DNA from: Silene latifolia
Taxonomy: Eukaryota > Streptophyta > Magnoliopsida > Caryophyllales > Caryophyllaceae
Reading direction: 5' to 3'
Length of the DNA: 64,000 nt
Assembly (NCBI RefSeq): GCF_048544455.1
Contig: NC_133536.1
Span: forward strand, 200,635,325 to 200,699,324
A model generated the notes under the pieces. It had not been told where the DNA came from and made no database searches. It saw only the letters and a program-made list of their open reading frames with translations. Shown here piece by piece: positions 50,476 to 62,079 of this stretch (the first letter of the stretch is position 1; every line of letters starts with the position of its first letter). Position numbers and translations under genes: made by a program.

Positions 50476-51932
50476 TCATCCTCCCCCGCGGTACAAAGAC
50501 AAAGGAATAGAGGTAACCACCACTGTTTATCCGACACAGGTCAACACGATCGTTTAGAAATACCATCCCATTATTCATGTTCATCAGCCATCATCATCAT
50601 CTACCCTAGCCCATATTATACAACACGACTCCCCATCGAATCACCAAACATATACTATACACAAGAAGAACAACCAACTCAACTATTACTTGCACTCATC
50701 TCATATTATTACTCAAACGTAAACCAACACAACTATCAGACTATTCCTTCATCAACTACTTGCCAATAACCATTAGTTACACAACACTCAAAAACGACTG
50801 TTTGGTCACAACAACACATCATTCATTCCACTCTACTATTTGCTACTAATATCCAATTTCATTACAACACAGAGGACAATTAATTGAAAATAAGATACTA
50901 TAACACGCTGTTCTATTCAAAAATTACAAACTATTACTCAATTGCACAATAACTAGTACGAAATTACCCAACAACCATTATTCTAAATACTTCAAAATTG
51001 TCATAACAAACTATAAAATTGCTATAATTTCGTCATTTTCCACGCGACATTACTCTTCCCCTCTTAAAGGAACTACGTCCCCGAAGTTTACTAACAAAAC
51101 AACTGTACGAATACACAAGTCAATAAAATATCATTCCATATTGCTGGCATTACTAACAGACCATATGCACCATTTTGACTCATGTCAACCACGAGACTTC
51201 CTTGACATTACATAGATATGACTCATATAGATATGAAATTATCGAAAAAGCGAACAACACAACGAGACATCCTATGATCGCCTATCAACCATGTCATCAA
51301 TTACTTTCTTATACAACCATGCAAGTTATGCAACAAGGATTATAACCATTAAACACTACGTTACCCGAGACAATATGATTTAACATACGAAATTATATAA
51401 ATATCATCGAAATTGCATAAATTATTCAAATATGTACAATTGTATAACCACTGTTGAGACGGAATGATGATATAAGACATCCACAACAAGAAACATTATA
51501 ACAAGAACCACCACATGAAGATAGAAACAAATGTTTAAACGAAATAGGCGTCCAACAGTGGCACTCGATCGAGCATGTAAGGCACTCGGTCGAGTTAACC
51601 TTACACGGTCGAGCTTACCAGACACTCAATCGAGTATGTTAAGATCAGAATGCATCCAGAATGTCACCCCTGCAGTTACTCGATCGAGTGAGGGGCACTC
51701 GATCGAGTAGCCACAGGTTAAAAATCCCCTAAGGCGCCACTTCATAAGTCCAAAGCAATATATAGATGAGTCGGAAATGTATTTCCGACACCAATATCCT
51801 GCAGAGAAAGTCTGAAAAGTATCTAAAATAGGGCCTTATGGCCACAATACAAACTAAAGTCGAAAAAGTACCAAACGAAACAAGTATCAAGAACTACAAA
51901 TCCATGTAAGAGGATAAAAATTAAAAGGGGCA
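50476..51932. other. R2 internal non-coding region
   Basis: AT-rich DNA with no coding. It contains a second copy of the polypurine-plus-hairpin block (51053-51090) and ACTCGATCGAGT or ACTCGGTCGAGT palindromes at 51561-51637 and 51676-51712. It forms the 3' untranslated side of the R2 reading frame. Confidence 0.6.
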
Positions 51933-53668
51933 TCACCACTCCATAGCCTGCTCATCCATCATCTCATCTCCACTACCGCCTCCAGACGTGTCTGCTCCAG
52001 CTGTGCCCTCACCCGCGATGCCACCAGTGCCAGAATCGGCTCCCACTCGCCATGGTGCCAAGCAACCGTAGGGGTAACTCATAGGCTCTCCCCAAGTAGA
52101 CCGCTCCACGCCAAAGGAATGGAAGACCCCGATGTCATCCCCAACGCCTCTGCACCACACGACTGAGCCGCTTCGGTCCCGATGCCCTGAACATATGCCA
52201 TCTCATGGAGGTTCCGGAGTGTCAAGGTACCAGACACTCTCTCCGTGAGCTCACTCTCATCTCAGGGCTGAAGAAGGAAGGGTAGCTAGGAAACTGAAAC
52301 TGTGGAGGCACAAGCTGCTCTGGCTAGGTCTCAGCCATCCTCTCTCTCACCCGTCGGGGTCCTATCCCCACTCTAGGCTCTCTATCCTCGGGTCTAGCCT
52401 GCTCCCCCTTAGTTGGCTCAGGAATCACCTCCAAAATATCAACATCAATAAGGTAGAACTATCTATCAGGGACCTCCTCCTCCTCATCAAAATCGGCTAC
52501 CACCACTGCCGCCGGTAAAGGCTCGATCACGGGAAGGTGCTCAGGGTCGAGTATCCTCATCCAACTTATCCCCCAAACTCTCCACGTTAACCCACCATCC
52601 TCCAAAGTCCTCAACCATTTTTTGTCGAGGAAGTACTCACGGTCCAAGGTAGGCACTATCGGGGTCAAAGGTGTATAGGCCGAGGAGGCCACAAAGGTAG
52701 TCAATCTCTTCGCCAACCCTGTGGCGATGGCACCACAACTCAAGAAACGAGTGTCAGAAGAGGCCATCAAGGCTAAGCTAGCATATACTATGTCCGGGGC
52801 ACTGAAGGAGACTCTCGGAGCTCGGGTGGGGTTAAGGTACGCCGCAAGCAACATCACCTCATGTGAGTTAAGCTTACTCACATCTTTCTGCTCATAGAGT
52901 AAACATGTCATAGCACGAAGGAAGATCTTCAAGGTGACATGTTGAACATCGTTTATCAACATGTTGCTAGAGGTGGAGGCGGGTTTACCGGTAAAGCAAG
53001 GCATAAGGTTACTGGCTCCACACTCAGTCGGGATATTCCTAAGAGCTCCCTTCTCTGGTCTAGCAAGGCAAACGTGGGTGACAAACATAGTGGCGAGTCC
53101 AGGATTTTGATTTCGGTGTAGCAAAATATATACTCAAGGCAAAATGTATAGATTATTAGCGTGAAAGTAGTAAATTTTGGTGTAGCAAATCACAAAATTC
53201 TAACCGAATTTTTCGCCTTTAGTGCAGCGGCTGCGACACCGAAGCCCTTAGTGGCCTCGCCCCTGGGCAAACATATCCATGGTCAGAAAGAAGCTAGTGT
53301 TCATGAGACGGAATTCGACGGTCTGCTCCTCCGCATCATAATGAAAAGAACTCATGACTCCAAAGTCAGAAAAGCATAGGAGTATTTCCTAAGACGATAC
53401 AACTCGGTCATACCCAAAGTCTCAAAGATTTGTCTCACATAAGTCTCAACTCCTAGGTCCGTCAAGATGGTGGTATCAATACAGCGGGTAGGTCTCATAC
53501 GACGATTTTGTAGTGCGATAAACGCATCTCTTTGCTTGAAGTCAGCAAAGATGATGGTAGGGTACTCCGGTACAGGTGGAACCGTAGGACCCCACTCCCC
53601 TCACCGACCTCAGGCACAGAAGCCCTCCCCCTCTTACTTTGTCGAGTACCAACTGTAGGTCTCGACAT
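51933..53668 (-). pseudogene. R2 ATHILA ORF-1-like protein, interrupted
   Basis: From an ATG at 53668 (preceded by a CAG that could be an intron acceptor) the minus strand encodes a basic start (MSRPTVGTRQSKRGRAS). A block IIFADFKQRDAFIALQNRRM follows, then TILTDLGVETYVRQIFETLG, YSYAFLTLES, and VEFRLMNTSFFLTMDMFAQ. This is the layout of the ATHILA ORF-1 family (I...T...LG...LG...LTLEF...FRL.N). A MITE at 53090-53267 splits it; it then continues RNIPTECGAS...HEVMLLAAYLNP to 52459 and, after a frameshift, toward an acidic end near 51933. At least two indels are present besides the insertion. The family's function is unknown. It is the only coding region of R2. Confidence 0.65.
53090..53267. mobile_element. 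hAT-like MITE, 178 bp, inside the R2 reading frame
   Basis: CAAACATA is duplicated exactly at 53082-53089 and 53268-53275. The ends are imperfect inverted repeats (GTGGCGAGTCCAGGAT... and, in reverse complement, GGGGCGAGGCCACTAA..., both leading to TTCGGTGT). An 8-bp duplication points to hAT. The interior is AT-rich and non-coding. Confidence 0.85.
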
Positions 53669-54936
53669 CTGTTTTCAGCATACATTTTAGATACATAAGC
53701 GAATTCTTACTTGAAAACATATAAGCTTTCATTTATAATCACAGAAAAGAACAACTATATACACACTTTCACCAAACAATCCAAAAAATTCAAGTATACA
53801 ACTCTCAAATTCTCATCAGACGGTCTTATAACAATTTTGAAAGATTTATCCTCAATTAACAATTCAATTACAAATTCTAATGCCTAGACTTCCAAAATAG
53901 TTCTACAATTAGACAAGTATCACAAAAATTTGGGGCGAATTCCAGTTTGGGGCACTTTTAAGACGGAGTTTTAAGGCAAAAGTTTGAACAAAATTCATCA
54001 AAATCAACACTAAACATGATATCCATAACATACATTACTTAATTTTTCCTCTTTCATATGCAAAAGACAAACAAAAATCAATTTGAATCCCCAAACCCTA
54101 GAAAATTCGGTACATCCCAAACTCCCAAATTGATTCGATTTTTCTACTTCTAGCATCAATACTTAACAAATTAAAGCGATTAAATCATGTTACAACAATT
54201 ATAAGCAAGATTTCATAAGTATAAATCGAATTTTTTTCAGCAAACACCAACTATTTTACATGTTTCTAATCAATTAAAAACATAGAAAAGGATGGATATT
54301 CTTACCTTGAATGATTAGCAAGCAAAAAAGACGAATTAAACTAGAAGAATATCAAAGAATCAACACCCAAGCACCAAGTTTTGAGAACAGAGAGAGGTTT
54401 AGAGGAAGTTAGTGTTTTGATATAAGGAGAAATAGAAAGAAGAAAGATAGGAAAAAGGGTATAAGAATCCCGTAAAACCCCGTATACTGTTCACTTACTC
54501 GATCGAGTAAATAGGTTACTCGATCGAGTGGCCTCTACTCGATCGAGTTTTCGCTGGCAGATCCAACTTTTCGACCTTATAACCCCCTAACTAGATCGAA
54601 TAAGTTCTACTCGGTCGAGTAGGCACTCATACCCGGTCAAGCAAGGTTTGGTACATGGTTAGGAGTTACGAGTTTAGTTAACGATTTCTGCAAAACAACA
54701 ACTCGTGTCGATTCCAAAATGTATTTGGAAATCGTCACAGATTATTATATTCATTCACGACACATTATTACTACTCAAATATAAATCAACTACTTCATCT
54801 AAACATGACGCGTGTTACTTCATTCTATAACAAATACTACATAAAACGGGTTACCATACCATTAACTTATTCATGCATACATTTAACACATTACTTCACT
54901 TCTAATCATGCACTTATAAATTCAACATCCAACTTA
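53669..54936. other. R2 internal non-coding region, 5' side
   Basis: AT-rich leader of R2 without coding. ACTCGATCGAGT palindromes cluster at 54494-54628. Confidence 0.6.
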
Positions 54937-54941
54937 TACTC

Positions 54942-56617
54942 TGTGGACATGGGCCACGTCTCGGTTTGTGGATTTTCGGGCCACCTACCGGTCCGTAGTC
55001 ACGGGCCACATGCCGCGTTCTAACCTTTCGAAAACGTTATAAAACGTGTTGATAAATGGGTATTTAAACCCGATTTGGTTTAAAAGGGTCGTTTAGACCG
55101 CATTTGTTGATTTGAAGAACTAGACTCGAATAATCATCATTATTTGATGATATTCGGTGTCGGGTTCGACTTTGACAAACTTGACATGAGTAGTTTTGAA
55201 AATAATTATGAAATAATTGTTTTAAGTTCATTTGAATATAATTAGTCGATACTCATCATCGTACCCAGATTAAAATCCGGCCTGGTATGTAGAACCAAGG
55301 ATGACTTTGTGTTGGGTTCTAATATGTTTGTTTCGAAAATGTAAAGAAATGATGAAAGGCTTTAAAATACCTCCCAAAAATAAAATAAAAGGCTTTAAAA
55401 TACCTTTTAAATGTTATTAACCAAATATTATCACAGAAGCACGGATTTAACCGTCATGGTATGAGGAATCAAGGGTGAAAAATGTTTTATGGTTAAAACA
55501 AATAAAATAAAGTAAAAAGGGTTTGAAAATATTTGAAATGGTAAAAACCGATTACAAATATGAAAATGAATTAAAGGGAAAAAACGAGAACAAACACGGT
55601 TGATCTTTGACCTTGACACCCCATTTAGGCGCGGGCAAGCCTGCAACCTAAGGGGCTTCTGTCTCAGGCCAAAAATCAGTTTTGGCTCGTTTATCCCATG
55701 TTTTGGTTCATGTTATGCACGTTTTAGCATGTTATAGTCATGAAACAAATGAAAACATGATAAAAAGAGGATTTTTACACCCTCATACTTACATGTTTGG
55801 TTATGGCGAGTGACCGACGTAAGTGTAACAACTCGTTTGGTCGGAAAAAACTCGGTTTAAAACCGTTTTGGTAAGTAAAAAGAGTGTTTTAAGATTAGTG
55901 ACGGTGTAGTGGTCGAAGTGGTCGGTCAAGTGATTTAATGCACGATGACGGTACCAAACAATGTGTATGGCTTGTATTTACGATCGGTAGGTCGTAAATA
56001 CGCGTCGGATTGTGACTTAAGAAGTCGAGTCGAGAATTTTAAGGGAGAAAAGAGGGGGCGGACGCTCGCATAAGTCTCAAATGGGGGGCATTTGAGGGGT
56101 ATTTATAGGGAAATGAGTGGTTGTGTGAGTTTTGAGCGACGTGGCCACCTGGGCTACTCAAAGAGGCGCGAGCCACGTCGCGGTTCTTCGAGTTGTCTTG
56201 TCGCTTTCACACAAGAGCAATCATGATTTGTTCTATCCTAGGTTTTGTAGTCAAATGCTTGGTACTTGACCAAACATAAATCCGGGAAAACTTAAGGTAG
56301 AAGGTTTGAAATGTTTTGTTTTTGGTGGTTGACTCGGTTTGACTCGTTGTTGGAGTCGGGATTTGAATTTTTGACTCGGTTTTTGGTCCGGTGTCGGTTT
56401 TGACTCTAGTTAGTGTCATTGCGACCCCGTCGTCATGCATTAAACACTCCAGGTATTTTTGAAATGTTTTGAGACGTTTTATTTTCGAAATCATTTTAAG
56501 TTTTCCGACGTAAAGTTGTACACAAACTGTCGATCAAACGCCGCGATTCCAAAACATGTTGTAGTCCGATAATCATCGGGTGTTTGTTGGAGTCTCAGCA
56601 GATACTGGGTATCTACA
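54942..56617 (-). mobile_element. R5: solo LTR (R4-like), 1.68 kb
   Basis: It starts TGTGGACATGG and ends GGTATCTACA, as R4 LTRs do (TGTGGACA and GGTATCTACA), and is flanked by TACTC at 54937-54941 and 56618-56622. A minus-strand TATAAATA box lies at 56100-56107. The remainder differs strongly from R4, so this is a related but separate Tat family. No internal region remains. Confidence 0.85.
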
Positions 56618-56622
56618 TACTC

Positions 56623-57251
56623 ACACTACTCTAAACATTCACCTAGCAATACACCATCATATATCATCCGAGTTTGCTAGAAATTTGATCATGTCACATC
56701 AAGTTATTAACTAAATTACTCGACTTGAATATCCCCTAACACAGAAGTACTTAACAATTCACCCATTGCAATTCCATTTACCGCTTGACAACCATTAGAA
56801 CTAGTACAAAACTTATGACTTACTATCATCGTCATATATCAAACTCATAATTCTTTATAACTAGTACACATAGAAAGACTTAGAACGCATTATTATCACC
56901 ACATCACCCGACATTATCATGCACTATCGACACTTCACCATCTCTATTACGTCCACACACACTTCCATTCAACCACAACTCTACACAGTTCATCATCACA
57001 ATAAGACTTTACAGAGACTATATCACAGTTGTTGATAACTTATCTATCATATACTAAGCACATAATTCCCGACTCGATATTCCCATATCCGGTGACTGGC
57101 TTAAGCATAATGGGGACATGATTTTGAAATGAGAGCGCCTACTCATCCAAAATCAAGCATCAGCTGGGGCTCCCAATATACATACACCAGGTTCATTTTA
57201 TTAGACTCACTACGTTCATTAGGCTCATTTGTTACAGGTTCCAAAATCGTC
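56623..57251. other. R2 leader, non-coding
   Basis: AT-rich DNA between R5 and the R2 primer-binding site; no coding seen. Confidence 0.6.
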
Positions 57252-57263
57252 GCTCTGATACCA
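57252..57263 (-). other. R2 primer-binding site
   Basis: On the minus strand this is TGGTATCAGAGC, complementary to initiator tRNA-Met, three bases from the 5' LTR (57267). Confidence 0.85.
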
Positions 57264-57266
57264 CTT

Positions 57267-58621
57267 TGTAACACCCCCATCTACCAAGGAGCCTTAACAA
57301 GACCTTCCCTAACAGATAAGGGCGTTACCATTCGGTTGCCCGAGGAAAGTAATGATCAAATGTCGATAAAAGAACGTTAATGTTATTTTACAAGTGACTT
57401 AAAACCAACAGGTGATATAAATGATACAACTCAAGACTACTATCAGCTATGTGGAACTATCTCTGCCATGACTCGTGGTAGACTCGTCCCTCCAGATGCC
57501 CAGCTAAGATCCAACATCAACCTGCTAAGACTGACTGCTTATTATAGTGGATCATGGCAGACATAACACAAACAGACAATACAATAAAACCACTCAAGGT
57601 CAGTAACTGAGGTAACAAGTACAAGCAGACACAACACAACTAAAGCAACACACACACAACACCTTCTCCAACCATCCACACACCTCTGACTGCCCGAAGG
57701 TCCAGTCCTGCCGGATTGCCAATCGCAACCAGTAATCCACACCGCCAGTGGAGGACCGCAGCCGTTTCCACCTAAGCCCCGCTCATCTCATCCGAGCGAT
57801 AAACCCATGTTCCTTAATGTGCACATCCCCTTCTGTGGCGGGTTCCACAGAGGGTGAATCAAGGGTGTGAAGCCACTCCCGCAAGTGACTCCACTCAGCC
57901 GAGGACGCACCTCGAGAACCACAGACAACAATCACAATCAGCTGTACAAACAACAATCACCAACTACCATTTCAACACAATGTAATCAACTACCACAACC
58001 GATCATCAACAACGACACTAACCAATTATACATCAACAATAGACCCTCTAGACAATCAACAATACTGAGTAGGAGAACCTACCTTTAGCAATCCGCCGCG
58101 ATTCCGCGTCTGATCACAAGATAACAATCAACCAGCAAAACCACCTATAACAACCACCATACCATCTATTACTACTTCTATAAACATAACTAAAAACAAA
58201 GACGACGATGATGATGATGACGACATACCTATTACACAGCAATCCGGCGTCAAGACCGCTACCCGACTCAAGCCTCTCATCTCTAAGGTGTTCTCACTCA
58301 CAAAGGCATCAAGGAGGTGAATCATGGTGAAGGAGAAGAGAGGTGACGTCATTTAGGTTTAGGAAGAAGGTAGAGAAATGATTTGGGGTTTTACGATTTA
58401 CAATTTATAATTCCCCGCTGCAAACCCGTTACTCGATCGAGTGACCTCTACTCGATCGAGCCACTAAGCTACTCGATCGAGTAGCCTCAACTAGATCGAG
58501 TAACACACAGACCAAAGCTCACTTCGTCACAAGTCATCACTTGTAGGTTTTCTAAGGTCAAGATAGGTGTTTAAGGTCAGTCAACGCCGGTCAACGGGTC
58601 CCTAAAAGGACGGGTATTACA
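57267..58621 (-). repeat. R2 5' LTR, 1,355 bp
   Basis: TGTAACACCC to GGTATTACA, flanked on the right by the element's target duplication GGAAA (58622-58626). ACTCGATCGAGT palindromes lie at 58430-58503, one fewer than in the 3' LTR copy. Confidence 0.9.
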
Positions 58622-59870
58622 GGAAAGATACAAGAGGCTACAAAGACTATGCCCACACCTTGGTATATCCGAAGCCGAATTGGTTAACAACTTCTATAAG
58701 GGATTGACTCAAGACCTTAGACTATCACTTCACGCGGGCCTGGGAAAAGGAGCTTTGGATATTTTGGGTCACAAAGAGGCAAAATAATTGATTGAAGAAA
58801 TAGCGTCAAGAACTATGGATTGGGGGAGTGACAGGCAAACAAGAAAGGACAAGAATAAAGACCCTAATACGATGCTAAATGCTGAGATGAAAGATATGCT
58901 TGATGAACTAACTCAACAAGTGGCATTGTTGAATTCTAAGCCTTCTAACTTCGACATGAGGCAAATCTTGTCATGTCGATTTTGTGGCGAACAAGGCCAT
59001 ACTCCAATCGATTGTCCTTTGATTGCACCCATTGAATAAGGGTGTTATGCAGATCAAGTAAATGGGGTTTGAGAATCTTCAAATGTAAGGCAAGGGTTCA
59101 ACAACAACCAATTTGTTAATGCGAAGAGGGTTCACCCTCTCTTGTCTTATGCATCACAAAGCATCCAAAACCCAACTACTACCTCACCAAACAACATCGG
59201 TTCAATCAAAACGCACAATTCCAAAGACAAATCCCACCCATTTTTCAAGGAAAACAATTTATCACTCAAAACCAACAACCATTTGGGTGGTTCAAGGGCC
59301 AAAAATTCAAACAACCTCAAAACCAAAATTTACAAGTTCAAAATCAAGGCTTTAACCAAAATTCCAAGTCCAACAAAACCAAAAACCATCTTGGGAGCAA
59401 GCCTTTGAGCAATTGGTAGTTGCCAACCAAAAATCAGACTCTAAACTTGAGAACCACATTGCTTCACAAAGTAGGGTTAATGATAAGATAAAGTATCTCA
59501 AAAAGCAACGGAAACCTATGTTGCCCAAATTTCACAACAATTGGATAAATTGGCTCAAAATCAGGGTAAATTTCCGGGCAACATGGTGAATCCTAGGAAA
59601 ATGAACGCGATGTTCTTAAGAAGCGGGAAGCAATTTCAGGAGATTGAGAGGGCCCCAAAGTATAAGAGAAATAGAGTTGCTAATGATGATTTGAAGGAGC
59701 AGCCGGTGGAGGTTGAGGTTGAGAACTTTCAAGAAGTTGAGATGGTTGATCCACCCAAAGAGAATGATACTACCCCCAACAAAAGAAAAAGAACCAACTC
59801 CTCCACCCAAGGACTATATTCCACCGATACCTTTTCCACAAAGGCTTGTCAAGCCTCGACTTGAGAAAAA
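58622..59870 (+). pseudogene. R1 gag, right fragment
   Basis: The frame continues in phase from the left fragment across the GGAAA duplication (RLQRLCPHLGISEAELVNNF..., SLHAGLGKGALDIL). A zinc knuckle at about 58975-59015 (CRFCGEQGHTPIDC) and an Asn-rich gag tail follow. The motif LAQNQGKFPGNMVNPRKMNA (about 59550) is typical of Athila gag. Frames shift at about 59140, 59410 and 59530. It would have formed the particle core; now decayed. Confidence 0.8.
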
Positions 59871-59988
59871 GTATGAAAGTTGTTAAGATCTTGAAGGGGA
59901 TGAATGTCACAATTCCTTTCCATGACATGATTACAGAAATTCCATCATATGGGAAATTCCTTAAGTATATTGTCACTTAGAAGAAGAA

Positions 59989-60019
<31 letters not shown>

Positions 60020-62079
60020 AAGAAGAAGAAGAAGAAGAAGAAGAAGAAGAAGAAGAAGAAGAAGAAGAGTGCAGAGGTGCAAACTATTAACCTCTCCAAG
60101 GAATGTAGTGCTATTCTTGCTCACACCAACAAGCTCCCGAACAAGCTAAAAGATCCGGGTAGCTTCTTAATTCCGTGTTCTATTCAAGGAGTGGCTATAA
60201 AAGAGCATTATGTGACTTGGGGGCTAGAGTAAGCCTCATGCCACTTTCAATCTTCAAGAAGCATGATTTGAGAGATTTAAAGCCAACAAGAGTTTCAGTT
60301 CAATTAGTTGATCGATCGATTAAATTCCTCATTGGTGTTATTGAAGATGTGACCTTAGTTGTTTGGAAGCTAATTATATCTTGTGACTTCTTTGTCATGG
60401 ACATGCCCGAGGATAACCATGTGCCTATTATCTTCGGTCGTCCTTGTCTAGCAACCGGTGGGGCATTAATTAATGTCAAGAGTGGTAAACTATCAATACA
60501 AGTGGGTGAAGAAAAAGTGGATTTTGAACTCGCCAAGTCTATAAAAGCTCCATTTTTGGGGGGACACTTGTTGCATAGTAGACATACTTGAGAATCCCAC
60601 GGAGGAGCATGACCCAAAAGCTTCCTCTATGGATCCTTTGGAAACTTTTCTTGTCAATGCGTCTGAAGTTGATGATAAAGATGTTGAAACTCTAGCATAT
60701 GTGTGGATGTTGGACATTGCTCCAATTCATGAAAAGGCCCCACGGTTTGAGTTGCTAGAAGTTGGTAAGAAGGAGGAGAGTTTCAAGCCTCCTCCTACGG
60801 CTGATCTTAAACCTCTCCCCCTTCCTTGAGATATAAATTCTTAGGTGATAACTCTATTTTTCCCATCATCATCAATAGTGAACTTGACAACACTCAATCT
60901 TCAAAATTACTTGCTTTGTTAAAAAGGTTTAAGAGTGTTCTTGGTTACACAATTGGTGACCTAAAAGGGATTAGCCCCTCTCTGTGCACTCATAAAAGTT
61001 TGCTTGAAAATGAGGATACATCCTCCATAGAGGAACAAAAAAGGCTTAACCCCATCATGAAAGAGGTTGTAAGAAAAGAGGTCCTCAAGTTACTTGATGC
61101 CGGCATCATCTATCCTATTTCCGATAGTAGGTGGGTGAGCCCGATTCATGTAGTGCCTAAAAATGGAGGAATGACGGTTGTTAAAAATGATAAAGATGAA
61201 TTGTTTCCCACTAGAACGGTAACCGGGTGGCGCATGTGTGTTGATTATAGAAGGTTGAACAAAGCTACCCGGAAGGATCACTTTCCCTTACCGTTTATGG
61301 ACCAAATGTTGGAGCGATTGGCTCAACATAATTACTTTTGTTTCTTGGATAGGTACTCGGGATTATTCCAAATCCCTATCCATCCAAGTGATCAAGAGAA
61401 GACTACCTTTACATGCCCATTGGCACCTATGCATATATTAGAATGCCATTTGCTCTGACTTTGTTGAGCAAGAAATGGAAGTTTTTATGGATGACTTTTC
61501 GGTAGTGGAAAATTTTTTTGAACATTGCTTGACAAATTTGGAGAAAATATTGAACAAATGTTAAGAGAGTCACTTGGTCCTAAATTGGGAGAAGTGTCAT
61601 TTTATGGTACAAGAAGGTGTTGTATTGGGGCACATAGTGTCCAATTGTGGAATTGAAGTTGACAAGGCTAAGGTAGAGGTTATTGAGAGTCTTCCACCTC
61701 CCACAAATGAAAAGTATGTGAGGAGTTTCCTAGGACACGCGGGGTTTTACCGCCGCTTCATCAATGATTTCTCTAAAATTGCAAGATCATTGACCGAATT
61801 GTTAGCTAAAGATACTCCCTTTGTGTTCTCTAACCGTTGTCATGATTCATTTAATAGGTTGAAGCAAACTTTAACAAGTACTCCAATTATACAACCTCCG
61901 GGTTCGAACTTGCTGTTTGAGCTATGTGTGTCGCAGGTGATCAAGCCTTGGGCGCGGTTTTAGGCCAAAGGAAATATGGCAAGCTACATGTCATTCATCA
62001 TGCAAGTAAGACTCTTGATAAAGCCCAAATCAACTATTCAACAACACAAAAAGAGCTCTTGGCAGTAGTCATTGCCCTA
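59870..62079 (+). pseudogene. R1 pol (protease, reverse transcriptase, RNase H), Athila-like
   Basis: The gag-protease linker contains an expanded lysine tract (59979-60067), followed by the protease (RALCDLGARVSLMPLS, about 60190-60250, with the DLGA form usual in Athila). RT follows from about 61080, with SRWVSPIHVVPKNGG, WRMCVDYRRLNKATRKDHFP and a VFMDDFSV catalytic block near 61490. A short deletion just before that block removes the conserved region between the palm motifs and shifts the frame. The connection region (SFLGHAGFYRRFINDFSKIA, about 61725) and the start of RNase H (ALGAVLGQRKYGK, then HHASKTLDKAQINYS) end at 62079, where R6 inserts. No integrase is visible in the window. Confidence 0.85.
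59979..60067. repeat. (AAG)n microsatellite in the R1 coding frame
   Basis: Nearly 30 AAG/AGA units with one AAT interruption at the start. In the R1 frame they encode lysine, placed between the FLKYIV and SAEVQTINLS blocks that normally sit close together. Confidence 0.9.

Larger units (their letters stand above)
28374..58621 (-). mobile_element. R2: non-autonomous LTR retrotransposon (contains R3, R4, R5 and a MITE)
   Basis: The 3' LTR is split (28374-29061 and 49746-50434); the 5' LTR is intact (57267-58621). Both start TGTAACAC and end ATTACA, and GGAAA flanks the whole unit (28369-28373 and 58622-58626). A polypurine tract and a primer-binding site are in the right places for minus orientation. 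Once the nested insertions are subtracted, the internal region is about 5 kb and contains only an ATHILA ORF-1-like frame. With no gag, protease, RT or integrase, R2 could move only with proteins from another element. Confidence 0.9.

Noticed and set aside
59949..60149. Arginine-rich frame across the (AAG)n tract
   Set aside because: It reads the microsatellite in the wrong frame; the R1 protein homology lies in the lysine frame.
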